From the NCBI GenBank assembly GCA_963728855.1, contig CAVSLN010000012.1, positions 124,001 to 188,000 of the forward strand: 64,000 nt of DNA, written 5' to 3'. Both the position numbers and the translations under genes were made by a program. Positions within the stretch are counted from its first letter, which is position 1. Each line of letters begins with the position of its first letter. Origin of the DNA: AC-43 sp963728855. Lineage in GTDB: Bacteria > Actinomycetota > Actinomycetes > Mycobacteriales > Micromonosporaceae. Below the pieces are notes generated by a model that was not told the DNA's origin, searched no databases, and was given only the letters and a program-made list of their open reading frames with translations. Shown piece by piece: positions 34,149-44,156 of the stretch.

Positions 34149-35540
34149 TCAATCGCGGGGCAGGACGGACCGCACGGCGGTGAGGGCCGCGCCGAGCTGA
34201 GCGAGCAGGCCGGCGAGGGTGGTCGAGTCGGTACCCCCGATCGCGACCGAGCGCAGCTCGGCCGGCTGCGGCAGCTTGGCGACGATCTCGGGCAGCGACT
34301 CGACCAGCTTGGCCTGCACGCTCGCCGGTGACTGGTCGTTGTCGATGCCCGCCCGGATCCGGTCGCGCTCCAGCTCCAGCAGCGCGCCGTCGTGCGCCGA
34401 CTCCGTACGGGACCGGACCATCGCCAGCTCGGCGTCCAGCTCCAGCCGCTTCAGCGCGTACTCCTGCTCCAGCCGCAGCCGGCGGATCTCCAGCTCCTCG
34501 GCGTTGCGCTCGCGCTCCAGGCGCAGCGCGTGCAGGGTGGTCTCGTTGGCCAGCTCGGCCAGGTGGCGGCTGTCCTCCTCCTCGCGCCCGGCCCGGCGTA
34601 CCCGCTCGGCCGTCTCCCGGTCGAAGGTGCCCGCCTCGTTCCGCGCGCGCAGCTCGTCCAGCTCGCGCTCGGTCTCGATCCGCTGGCTCTCCCGGGTCCG
34701 CCCGGCGGCCATCTCCCGCTCGCTGACGGCCTCCTCCGCGTCCAGCTCGGCCAGCCGCGCCACCCGCCCCTGCTCGGCCCGGTACGGCTTCTGCAGGTTC
34801 TCCCACAGCCGCGAGGAGCTGACCACCGCCTCCTTGATCTGTACGGTGACGATGCGCAGCCCGAGCCCGGTTTCGCTGCCCCCTTCGCCTTCGGCGACCC
34901 CGCGCAGCCGGGCGGTCAGCTCCTCGATGATCGGCTGCTTGTCGCTGAGCACCTCGTGGATGCTCATGGTGGCCACCTTGTCCTTGATGGCCGCCTCGGC
35001 CTGCTCCTTGAGCTGCAGGTTGACCAGGCGCATCGGGTCGCTCGCGTCGCCGAGGTCGAGCTTGCGGTAGGCGATCGCGAAGTCCTGGATGATCCACTGC
35101 ACGTACGCCTGGACGACCAGCCCCTGCAGCTCCCGGCAGATGCAGAAGGCGCTGATCACGATCGTCTGCATCGCGCCGGGTACGACGAGGAACGAGTCGG
35201 TCCGCGCCCGGTAACGGAAGGACACGCCGAGCCCGACGTGCAGCGGTTCGGCGTGGCCGCGCCGGGTGTGCACGACGAACGCGTTCGGCGGTACCACCAC
35301 GGTCTTCCACGGACCTAAGCCGGTGACGCGTACGTCGACCGCGGTCGGCGCGGGCCGGGCGCCCCCCGCCTCGGCGGCCGCCAGCACGCGGGCCCGCTTC
35401 GCCATGGCGCCCGGCGGCGGGGGCGGCGCCGGCGCGACCGCCGCGGGCGCCGCCGACCGCGAGGGCCGCAGGTCCTGTTCGAGGCGCGCCTGCTGCGCCA
35501 CGACCTGGTCGAGATAGGTGTTGCGGTTCTCCGTGGACAT
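34149..35540 (-). CDS. SPFH/Band 7 domain protein
   Basis: 463 residues from ATG 35540 (MSTENRNTYLDQVVAQQARL). The SPFH domain runs from VVVPPNAFVVHTRRG to ELTARL, including YVQWIIQDFAIAYRKLDLGDASDPMRLVNLQLKEQAEAAIKDKVATM. A long charged coiled coil follows (RVARLAELDAEEAVSEREMAAG, LHALRLERERNAEELEIRRLRLEQEYALKRLELDAEL). There is no signal peptide or strong membrane helix, so membrane association would be peripheral. SPFH proteins form large oligomeric scaffolds. It is convergent with the TrkA-type gene, with a 31-bp gap. Confidence 0.88.
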   Translation of the reverse strand: MSTENRNTYLDQVVAQQARLEQDLRPSRSAAPAAVAPAPPPPPGAMAKRARVLAAAEAGGARPAPTAVDVRVTGLGPWKTVVVPPNAFVVHTRRGHAEPLHVGLGVSFRYRARTDSFLVVPGAMQTIVISAFCICRELQGLVVQAYVQWIIQDFAIAYRKLDLGDASDPMRLVNLQLKEQAEAAIKDKVATMSIHEVLSDKQPIIEELTARLRGVAEGEGGSETGLGLRIVTVQIKEAVVSSSRLWENLQKPYRAEQGRVARLAELDAEEAVSEREMAAGRTRESQRIETERELDELRARNEAGTFDRETAERVRRAGREEEDSRHLAELANETTLHALRLERERNAEELEIRRLRLEQEYALKRLELDAELAMVRSRTESAHDGALLELERDRIRAGIDNDQSPASVQAKLVESLPEIVAKLPQPAELRSVAIGGTDSTTLAGLLAQLGAALTAVRSVLPRD

Positions 35541-35797
35541 CCCGCGACCTCGCCGCTTCTCTAGGCCCGCCTGCGCTCCAAGGTCACATTCTGCCGACGG
35601 TGTCAAGAGTGGTGATTCGGTACGGCCGGCCCGCCGGATGGGTCAGTGAGGGCAATCCCACTCCGGCCCCGCCTCGGGCGGCCCGGCTCCGAAGAAGTCA
35701 TGTCCCGGCGGTGCCGCCCCAACACGACACCGCCGGTCACCACTACCACGACGCCGGGCGGCCTTCGGTTCAACCGGCGACAGCGGAAGGAAGGACG

Positions 35798-37507
35798 ATG
35801 ACACCCTCTGTACGCACCGCGGCTCGGCGCTGGCCGGTACGGCGCGGGCTGGCCGTACTGGCGGTCGGCGCCCTGCTCACCGGTACCGTCCACGGGCTGG
35901 GGCCGGGCTCGGCGGTGGCGTCCAGCCACCGGGAGGCCCCGCTCGTGGCCGCCGACCCGGCTATCGACAACACCGACCTGTACGCGTTCGTCAGCCCCGA
36001 GCGGCCGGACTACCTGACGTTCGTCGCCAACTGGGTCCCGTTCGAGGAGCCCAACGGTGGGCCGAACTTCTACCCGTTCGCGACCGACGCCGCGTACAAC
36101 ATCTATGTCGACAACAACGGGGACGCGAAGCCGGACGCGACGTTCCGGTACACGTTCTCCACGATCGACAAGCGCGGCAACGACACGTTCCTCTACAACA
36201 AGGGGCCGGTCAACTCGATCGACGACCCGAACCTGCTGGTGCGCCAGGCGTACACGCTGGAGTCGTCGTTCAACGGAGAGCCCTTCAAGGTGCGGGCCAA
36301 GGACGTACCGGTCGCCCCGTCCCGGGTCGGCCCGGCGTCGATGCCTGACTACGCGAAGCTGCGTGACCAGGCCAACGTACGGCTGCCCGGCGGGTGGAAC
36401 ACCTTCGCCGGCCAGGCGGACGACCCGTTCTTCCTGGACCTGCGGGTGTTCGACCTGCTCTACGGCGGCAACCTGAGCGAGACCGGTCAGGACACCCTGG
36501 CCGGGTACAACGTCAACACGATCGCGCTGCAGGTGCCGTTCAAGGACGTCGCGCTGAACGGGGACGCCAAGCGCAACCCGAACATCGGCATCTGGACGAC
36601 CACCGACCGGTCCCGGGTACGGCTGTCCGGCCAGCCCGGTCCCGCCGGTCCGGGCCCCGACAAGGTGCAGGTGTCGCGGCTGGGCAACCCGTTGGTCAAC
36701 GAGGTCGTGGTACCGGCCGGGCTCAAGGACGCCTTCAACTCGCTGTCGCCGGACAAGGACGCCGGTATCCCGGCGGTGGTGGCCCGGGTGACCGACCCCG
36801 AGGTGCCGCGCCTCATCGATGCCATCTACCACATCCCGGCACCGGCGACACCACGTAACGACCTCGTCGAGATCTTCCTGACCGGCATCACGACCAAGGC
36901 CGGTGGCCCGATCAAGGCGGACCTCAACTCGCAGCTCAATAACGCAGACGTGGACCCGAAGAAGTTCCAGCCGTCGGAGATGCTGCGGCTGAACCTGTCC
37001 GTACCGGTGACGGCGCAGCCCAACCGGCTCGGCGTCCTGGCCGCTGACAACCAGGGCTTCCCGAACGGGCGGCGGCTGACCGACGACGTGGTCGACATCG
37101 AGCTGCAGGCCCTTGAAGGCGCGGCGCTGACCGGCAAGCTGGTCGACGCGCTCGCCAGCGGCGACAAGGTGGACGCGAACGACAACGCGTTCGGGACCTC
37201 GTTCCCGTACGTGGCGCTGCCGAACACCGTCGCGGTCAACTCGAACAGCGGGCGTACCCAGGCCGGTGCGGGCGCGGCGGCGCCGGGGACGTCCACCACC
37301 ACGGCCGGGTTCGCGACGAAGAGCTCCACGGCCGGCACGGTGGGGATGGTGGCCGCGGCCGCCGGCGGCGCGACGCTGCTGACGCTGGGCAGCGCGTTCC
37401 TGTTCAGCTGGTGGCGGCGGCGCCGGGTCGTTCCGGCGGCTGCCGGGGGTGCTGACTTCGCTGCCGGCCGGGCGGCGACACCGCCCGAGGAGACACTCCC
37501 GCTCTGA
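35798..37507 (+). CDS. DUF4331 secreted/membrane-anchored protein
   Basis: 569 residues from ATG 35798, with GGAAGGAAGG directly upstream. The signal peptide is GLAVLAVGALLTGTVHGLGP, cleaved near AVA/SSHREAP. The DUF4331 signature SSHREAPLVAADPAIDNTDLYAFVSPERPDYLTFVANWVPF starts the mature protein. The long extracellular domain includes YNIYVDNNGDAKPDATFRYTF. A C-terminal helix (GMVAAAAGGATLLTLGSAFLF) with WWRRRR anchors it. The function is unknown. In actinomycetes it commonly precedes a TPR protein and a NicO transporter, as here, suggesting a metal-related operon. Confidence 0.93.
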   Translation: MTPSVRTAARRWPVRRGLAVLAVGALLTGTVHGLGPGSAVASSHREAPLVAADPAIDNTDLYAFVSPERPDYLTFVANWVPFEEPNGGPNFYPFATDAAYNIYVDNNGDAKPDATFRYTFSTIDKRGNDTFLYNKGPVNSIDDPNLLVRQAYTLESSFNGEPFKVRAKDVPVAPSRVGPASMPDYAKLRDQANVRLPGGWNTFAGQADDPFFLDLRVFDLLYGGNLSETGQDTLAGYNVNTIALQVPFKDVALNGDAKRNPNIGIWTTTDRSRVRLSGQPGPAGPGPDKVQVSRLGNPLVNEVVVPAGLKDAFNSLSPDKDAGIPAVVARVTDPEVPRLIDAIYHIPAPATPRNDLVEIFLTGITTKAGGPIKADLNSQLNNADVDPKKFQPSEMLRLNLSVPVTAQPNRLGVLAADNQGFPNGRRLTDDVVDIELQALEGAALTGKLVDALASGDKVDANDNAFGTSFPYVALPNTVAVNSNSGRTQAGAGAAAPGTSTTTAGFATKSSTAGTVGMVAAAAGGATLLTLGSAFLFSWWRRRRVVPAAAGGADFAAGRAATPPEETLPL

Positions 37508-37567
37508 CCACACGGGGTGGCGCGGCGCCCGCCGCGCCACCCCCATCGTCCACACTGGAGGGTTGCG

Positions 37568-38949
37568 ATGCGACGACTTTCGTGGGCCAGCACTTGGGCT
37601 GGACCAGCAAGGCGGCGCTTTTCGTGGGCCAGCACTTGGGCTGGACCAGCAAGGCGGCATTTCTTGGTTTTCCTGGGGGTACCGGCACTGGTGCTTGCCG
37701 CGGCCCTCGCGCTTCTTGTCGTCGGCGGGGTCGCCCGGCGCCCCACGACCGGGCCGGCCGCGCCGGCCGGCCCGGTCGGGGACCGCCTGACCGCCGGTAT
37801 CGCCCGGGCCCAGGAGCGGCTCCGGTTGGTACCCAAGGACTGGCGCACCTGGGCCGTGCTCGCCTCGCAGTACGTGGAGCAGGCCCGGGTGAGCGCCGAC
37901 CCGACGTACTACCCGAAGGCCGAGGGCGCCGCGCAACGGTCCCTGGCGCTGCGGCCCGACGACAACGTCGAGGCGCTCATCGCGCTCGGCGCGCTCGCGG
38001 GCGCCCGGCACGACTTCGCCGCTGCCCGGGACACCGCCCAGCGCGCGCTCGCCGTCGACGGGTACTCGGCCGACGCGTACGGGGTGCTGGCCGACGCGCA
38101 GACCCAGCTCGGAAACGCCGGCGCGGCGACGGATGCCATACAGCACATGCTGGACCTGCGCCCCGGCCTCGCCGGGTACGCCCGCGGCTCGTACGACCTC
38201 GAGCTGCACGGCCGGCTGGACGACGCGACCGCGCTGATGCGCCGGGCGCTCGACGCCGCGGTCGACCCGCACGACATCGCCTTCTGCCGCAACCAGCTGG
38301 GCGACCTCGCCTGGCAGCGCGGGGATCTGTCCGGGGCGCAGCGCGAGTACACCGCCGGCCTGGCCGCCGACCCGACATCCGTCGCGCTGCGCCACGGGCA
38401 GGCACGGCTGGACGCGGCCGCCGGCCGTACCGACGCGGCGCTGACCGGGTACGCCGACTTCACCCGACGCGCCCCGACGCCGGGCAACCTGCTGGAGTAC
38501 GCGGAGCTGTTGCGCGTGGCCGGGCGTACCGCCGACGCCGACGCGCAGCTCGCGCTCGCCTCGGCGGCCCAGCAGCTGTTCGCCGCCAACGGCGGCCAGG
38601 ACGGGCTGGCCGCGGCCGGCCTCGCGATCGCGACCGGGCACCCGGCCGACGCGGTCGCCGCGGCGCGGGACGAGTGGGCCCGGCGCCAGCACGTGGACGT
38701 GGCCGACACGCTGGCCTGGGCACTGCACCTGGACGGCAAGGACACCGAGGCCATGGGGTACGCGCAGCGGGTCGCCGCCACCGGAGCCCGCAACGCTTCG
38801 TACGCCTACCATCTCGGCGCCATCGAGGCCGCCCTCGGCCAGCGGGACGCCGCCCGTACCGACCTGGGCCGGGCGCTGGCCACCAACCCGTACTTCTCGC
38901 CGGTCGACGCGCCGGCCGCGAAAGCGTTGCTGGACAAGGAGATGAACTG

Positions 38950-38950
<1 letters not shown>
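37568..38950 (+). CDS. membrane-anchored TPR protein with repeat-derived N-terminus
   Basis: 460 residues from ATG 37568. Residues 4-31 are two copies of the 14-residue sequence SWASTWAGPARR(R/H)F, encoded by two 42-bp units of repeat family A. The native sequence appears to resume at FLVFLGVPALVLAAALALLVVGG, a membrane anchor. The rest is TPR-like (WAVLASQYVEQARVSADPTYYPKAEGAAQRSLALRPDDNVEALIALGALAGARHDFAAARDTAQRAL and further units). It probably scaffolds the operon products at the membrane. The stop overlaps the NicO start (TGATG). Confidence 0.87.
37580..37658 (+). repeat. dispersed repeat family A: two tandem 42-bp units
   Basis: TCGTGGGCCAGCACTTGGGC begins each copy; the 37-base cores are 37580-37616 and 37622-37658 and are identical, spaced 42 bp. 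Each can form the CCAGC/GCTGG hairpin. The copies at 1236 and 62510 are in the inverse orientation. Confidence 0.9.
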
Positions 38951-40496
<1,546 letters not shown>

Positions 40497-40516
40497 CCGG
40501 CCGCACCCGTCGCGGC

Positions 40517-41354
40517 TCAGGCGGCCGAGGGCGCCAACGGGGCGATCAGGTCCAGCGCGATGGCCTTGTCCACCGCGTCGGCCAGCGACGCCACCCCGAG
40601 CTTGCCGATGATGCTGCGGACGTGCCGCTTCACCGTGGCCTCGGAGATCGCCAACTGCTCGGCGATCTGTGCCTTGGTCATCGCACCGGCGGCGAGCCGG
40701 ACGATCTCCAGCTCACGCTGCGACAACGGCCGGTACCCGTTGGTGGTCGGGGTCCCATCGGCGCCGTTGCCCCTGCCATTGCCGCTGCCTTGGCGGTGCC
40801 GTCGCCGTTGGCGGTGCCGTTGGCGGTGCCGTGGCGGTGCCGTTGGCGGCGACGTTGCCGTTGGCGGCGTCGGTCTTACCGACGTTGTCCTTGGCGGCGT
40901 TGCTCTTGGCGGTGGCCGGCTCGGGACGGACGCGGGGGATCGGCACCACGGCCCGCCCCACGTGCGCCCGTACCCCGTGCACCGCGGCGACCAGGTCGTC
41001 GCGGGTGACCGTGGGCAGCAGCCAGGTGCGCGGACCCGCCGCGCGCAGCTCCCGTACCACCGGCGTCTCGCCGTACGGGCTCATGATGACGACCCCGGTC
41101 ATCGGTGCCTCGGCGAGGAGCCCGAGCAGCGTATCCACCGCGTCGTCGCCCGGGATCTCGACGTCGAGCAGCACGACGTCGGGCTGGTACTCGGCGGCCA
41201 GCGCGAGCGCCGTACCACCGTCGCAGGCTTCCCCGACCACCGTCAGGTCGGGCTCGCCGCTGAAGATCTCCCGCAGCCTCTTCCGGAACAGCACGTGATC
41301 ATCGACGAGCAGCACCCTCGTCGTGGTCGTCGTACCTTGGTCCGCCTCTGCCAC
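40517..41354 (-). pseudogene. LuxR-type response regulator, frameshifted in a repeat linker
   Basis: The receiver domain starts at 41354 (RVLLVDDHVLFRKRLREIFSGEPDLTVVGEA, phospho-acceptor in VVLLDVEIPG). The HTH lies in another frame at 40517-40726 (LSQRELEIVRLAAGAMTKAQIAEQLAISEATVKRHVRSIIGKLG). The linker is a 12-bp tandem repeat (plus strand GTGCCGTTGGCG). One unit, 40826-40836, has only 11 bases, missing a T, and this accounts exactly for the shift. The conserved receiver Lys is replaced (WLLPTVTRDD). If the lost base is a sequencing error, the gene is an intact regulator of about 278 residues. Confidence 0.85.
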
Positions 41355-41461
41355 ACTGCACCCCCGCAGCTCGCCCCCGCAGACCGTCGCGTAGTGGCCT
41401 GATTCTCACCCCGCCCCGGGACCTCCGCAAGACGATCTTGTACGGACGGCCATGAGACTCT

Positions 41462-41495
41462 CATATCACGTGTTGATCTACGAATCAGTGATATG
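41462..41495. promoter_or_regulatory. palindrome overlapping Fic gene start
   Basis: CATATCAC (41462-41469) and GTGATATG (41488-41495) form a perfect 8-bp dyad with 18-bp spacing in an AT-rich pocket, the second arm containing the ATG. A protein bound here would block translation start or promoter; the Fic protein has its own C-terminal HTH-like region and could be that protein. Confidence 0.6.
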
Positions 41496-42992
41496 GTGGT
41501 CTCCGTGGGACGGTGGCAGGAGGCGGTCTGGACGCCTGACCTCGCCGCGCCGGGTGGGCGGGCCGCTCGCCGGGCGTTCACCTACCGTGCCTACATTCCG
41601 GACCGGCTGCTCGATGAGGAACTGAGGTTCGCCGCCCCGACCGCCGCCGACATCGCCGAGGCCGAGGTGGCGATCGGGGTCGCCAACTACGGCCAGCACC
41701 TGGTGGGCATGGAGATTCTCGCCCGGCTGCTTCTGCGCAGCGAGTCGGTGGCGTCGAGTCGGATCGAGGGGCTTGAGTGCAGCCAGCGGCGCCTGGCCGA
41801 GGCCGCGTTCGCGCCGGAGCACGCCAGTGAGACGGCGCGCCAGGTGCTCGCCAACATTGAGGCGATGCGGCAGGCGGTGGAGCTGGGCATAGCGCGCCGC
41901 CCGCTGACCGTCGGCGACATCATGGCTATCCATGAGGTCCTGATGCGGGCCGACCGAGCCACCGGCAGGTACGCCGGCGCGTTCCGTGCCCAGCAGCACT
42001 GGATCGGTGGCCGAGGGGACAGCCCGCGCGCCGCCGCCTACATCCCACCGCCACCGGAGCACGTCGAGCCGCTGATGGCCGACCTGGTGGCGTTCCTCAA
42101 CCGCGTCGACCTGCCGGCGCTCGCCCAGGCGGCGATCGCGCACGCGCAGTTCGAGACGATCCACCCGTTCATCGACGGCAACGGCCGGGTCGGTCGCTGT
42201 CTCATCCATGTCGTGCTGGCGCGGCGGCAGCTGGCCTCCCGGATCCTGGTCCCGGTGAGCCTGGTCCTCGCCGCGTACGGGGACCACTACATCCAAGGGC
42301 TGGTGGACTTCCGGGAAGGCCGGGTGGACGAGTGGTGCGCGACCTTCGCCTCCGCCGCCCGGCTGGCCATCGAGGCCGCCTCCCGGTTCGAGGACGAGCT
42401 GGCCACGATGATCACGCGGTGGCGGCTGGAGTCCGAGGCCCGGCGGGACTCGCACCTGTGGCGGGCCTGCGCGCAGACCGCCAGCACGCCGGTGTTCACC
42501 GCCGCGTCACTGCGGGACGAGCTGGGGTGCTCGACCACCGCGGCCACCGAGGCCATCGAGCGGCTTGAGAAGATCGGGGTCGTCGGCCAGGTGAGCCTGG
42601 GCCGGCGCAACCGGGTGTACCTCAACCGGGCGGTCCTGCGCCTGCTCGACGACTTCGAACGTGCCCTGGTCACCGACGCCGACGGTAAGCCCGGCCGGCT
42701 GCGTACGTCCGCCCGCGCGAAGACGGCCGTACCCGCCGCCCTGCTTCCGTCGATCCAGCATGCCGTCCTGGAGTCCTTTCCGTTCGGTACCAACGAACCA
42801 CCTGGTACGGCCGACCTCGCCCGGATCGTCGGGTACCCGGTGGACCAGGTGCGTGACGTGCTCGACCGGTTCGCCGGGGAGGGGTTGCTCGACCCGTCGG
42901 GCCGGCAGCGGTGGACGTTGACGGACAAGGGGCGCCGGCTCCGCGACATGATCCGTTCCGGTGATGACCTGCGACACGGGCGCGGTTCCTAG
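41493..42992 (+). CDS. Fic-family AMPylase with C-terminal winged helices
   Basis: 499 residues from ATG 41493; GTG 41505 is an alternative. The Fic active site is HPFIDGNGRVGR around residue 224, complete with catalytic His and the anion-binding loop. The inhibitory helix motif SSRIEGLE near residue 90 marks class II self-inhibited Fic. ATGRYAGAFRAQQHWIGG forms the target-binding flap. The C-terminal third holds winged-helix segments (TAASLRDELGCSTTAATEAIERLEKIGVVGQVSLGRR, PGTADLARIVGYPVDQVRDVLDRFAGEGLL). Such enzymes AMPylate protein targets. A palindrome at the start codon suggests autoregulation. Confidence 0.93.
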   Translation: MVVSVGRWQEAVWTPDLAAPGGRAARRAFTYRAYIPDRLLDEELRFAAPTAADIAEAEVAIGVANYGQHLVGMEILARLLLRSESVASSRIEGLECSQRRLAEAAFAPEHASETARQVLANIEAMRQAVELGIARRPLTVGDIMAIHEVLMRADRATGRYAGAFRAQQHWIGGRGDSPRAAAYIPPPPEHVEPLMADLVAFLNRVDLPALAQAAIAHAQFETIHPFIDGNGRVGRCLIHVVLARRQLASRILVPVSLVLAAYGDHYIQGLVDFREGRVDEWCATFASAARLAIEAASRFEDELATMITRWRLESEARRDSHLWRACAQTASTPVFTAASLRDELGCSTTAATEAIERLEKIGVVGQVSLGRRNRVYLNRAVLRLLDDFERALVTDADGKPGRLRTSARAKTAVPAALLPSIQHAVLESFPFGTNEPPGTADLARIVGYPVDQVRDVLDRFAGEGLLDPSGRQRWTLTDKGRRLRDMIRSGDDLRHGRGS

Positions 42993-43113
42993 CGGTCCAC
43001 CGGCTTGGGCGCGGTGACGCGGATGTGCGGACCGAAACTGGGTCGGACACGACGGCCACCGGGAGGTACGGTGTAGCCCGCTGAAAGCAAGCAACACGAA
43101 GGGAAGGTACGGC

Positions 43114-43845
43114 GTGGCACGGCTCAACCAGATCATCGCGGTCGAGAAGGGCGTGAAGAGCCGCTCCTTCGCGGAGCTGAGCGAGGCGCACCACGCGTTG
43201 CAGAAGACCGCGCTACTGGCCGGGATCGCCCGTACCTACCAGCCCAAGGACGAGGAGGGCGAGCAGTACCCGCCCGAGTCGACCAAGGTACAGGTGAAGT
43301 CCGAGGACGTGCTGCGGCAGATGGGTACCACCCTCACCCGGCTCTTCGACGTCACCGCCACCAAGGACTGGGCCAACTGCGCGGCCAAGGCCGACGTGAA
43401 GGTCGACGGCACCGTCCTGCTGGAGGCGGTACCCGCGACATACCTGCTGTTCCTGGAGAAGCAGCTGACCGACCTGCACACGTTCGTCGCGAAGCTGCCG
43501 GTTCTGGACGCGTCCGAGTCGTGGAGCTTCGACCAGGCGGCCGACAGCTGGGCCACCGAGCCGGTGCAGACCTCGAAGACCAAGAAGATCCCGCGCAACC
43601 ACGTGAAGGCCGAGGCCACCGAGAAGCACCCGGCGCAGGTCGAGGTCTACTACGAGGACGTGGTCGTGGGCTACTGGAAGACCGTGAAGTTCTCCGGCGC
43701 CCTGCCCGCCAAGCGGGTCAAGGAGCTGCTTGAGCGGGTGGACAAGCTGGCCCAGGCGGTCAAGTACGCCCGCGAGGAGGCCAACAACAGCGAGGTCACC
43801 GACAAGCACGTCGGCGAGCGGGTGTTCGGGTACCTGTTCGGCTGA
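43114..43845 (+). CDS. conserved protein of unknown function upstream of tRNA-like RNAs
   Basis: 243 residues from GTG 43114, with GAAGGGAAGG upstream. It is soluble, rich in charged residues, without signal or membrane segments. Notable stretches are LNQIIAVEKGVKSRSFAELSEAHHALQKTALLAGIARTY, STKVQVKSEDVLRQMGTTLTRLFDVTATKDWANC, VPATYLLFLEKQLTDLHTFVAKLPVLD and KIPRNHVKAEATEKHPAQVEVYYEDVVVGYW. I recall related proteins in actinomycetes and perhaps their phages, without assigned function. It ends 8 bases before a hairpin and about 40 bases before the first permuted tRNA-like element, so an RNA-linked role is a reasonable guess. Confidence 0.85.
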   Translation: MARLNQIIAVEKGVKSRSFAELSEAHHALQKTALLAGIARTYQPKDEEGEQYPPESTKVQVKSEDVLRQMGTTLTRLFDVTATKDWANCAAKADVKVDGTVLLEAVPATYLLFLEKQLTDLHTFVAKLPVLDASESWSFDQAADSWATEPVQTSKTKKIPRNHVKAEATEKHPAQVEVYYEDVVVGYWKTVKFSGALPAKRVKELLERVDKLAQAVKYAREEANNSEVTDKHVGERVFGYLFG

Positions 43846-43853
43846 CCATGAGG

Positions 43854-43870
43854 CTTCCCGTTATGGGAAG
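43854..43870 (+). terminator. short perfect hairpin behind the unknown gene
   Basis: CTTCCC (43854-43859) pairs with GGGAAG (43865-43870) over a 5-base loop. It could end the preceding mRNA or be the 5' boundary or processing signal of the RNA element that follows. Confidence 0.45.
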
Positions 43871-43885
43871 AGGTTAGGAGCACAA

Positions 43886-44024
43886 GCTGAAACTGATGCT
43901 CAGCCTGAGCCGCTCGCGGTGACAGTGGAGGTTCGAGTCCTCCCCCCGGCACTCGCGCCGGGGTAGCCCAAGGGCAGAGGCGACCGCGGCAACCCCAGAC
44001 TCACGCTCTCGCTCCAGCTTCAGC
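43886..44024 (+). ncRNA. permuted tRNA-like RNA 1 (YrlA/Y-RNA-like)
   Basis: Parts in order: stem strand GCTGAA (43886-43891), anticodon-stem-like CGCGGT (43915-43920), six-base variable region, T-arm GGAGG-TTCGAGT-CCTCC (43927-43943), acceptor strand CCCCGGC (43944-43950), loop ACTCGC, acceptor strand GCCGGGG (43957-43963), then TA. The D-arm is GCC-CAAGGGCAGA-GGC (43966-43981), followed by ACCGCG (43983-43988) and TTCAGC (44019-44024). All strands pair perfectly. The 3' half of a tRNA precedes the 5' half, closed by a loop, as in the tRNA-mimic module of bacterial Y RNAs. There is no normal anticodon loop. Outer boundaries are approximate. Confidence 0.8.
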
Positions 44025-44051
44025 ATTCGCCGTTCAACACCAGATCGAGCG

Positions 44052-44156
44052 GGTACCGGCGGGGACTGTCGGATGCCGGTTCAAGTCCGGCCTGCCGCGC
44101 TACGTGCGGCGGTAGTTTAATGGCAAAACCCGACGTCGTTACGGATGACCGGCACC
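44052..44156 (+). ncRNA. permuted tRNA-like RNA 2 (YrlA/Y-RNA-like)
   Basis: Same order as the first element but different sequence. GGTACCGG (44052-44059) pairs with CCGGCACC (44149-44156) at 7 of 8 positions. GTCGG (44068-44072) pairs with CCGAC (44130-44134). The T-arm is GCCGG-TTCAAGT-CCGGC (44075-44091). The acceptor strands are CTGCCGC (44092-44098) and GCGGCGG (44106-44112) with loop GCTACGT and one G-U pair, followed by TA and the D-arm GTTT-AATGGCA-AAAC (44115-44129). Two independent sequences keeping the same permuted fold argue strongly for function. Confidence 0.8.

Noticed and set aside
35603..38812. A 1069-codon minus-strand frame
   Set aside because: It mirrors the DUF4331 and TPR genes, both of which have signal or anchor sequences, ribosome binding sites and recognisable domains; long antisense frames are expected at this GC content.
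41493..42992. Fic protein as part of a prophage or FicT-FicA toxin-antitoxin pair
   Set aside because: No antitoxin-like small gene is adjacent, the inhibitory motif is inside the protein, and no phage genes surround it.
43920..44135. Conventional tRNA genes
   Set aside because: T-arm and D-arm are textbook, but the order is 3' half before 5' half, acceptor strands are joined by a short loop, and there is no 7-base anticodon loop or linear cloverleaf.
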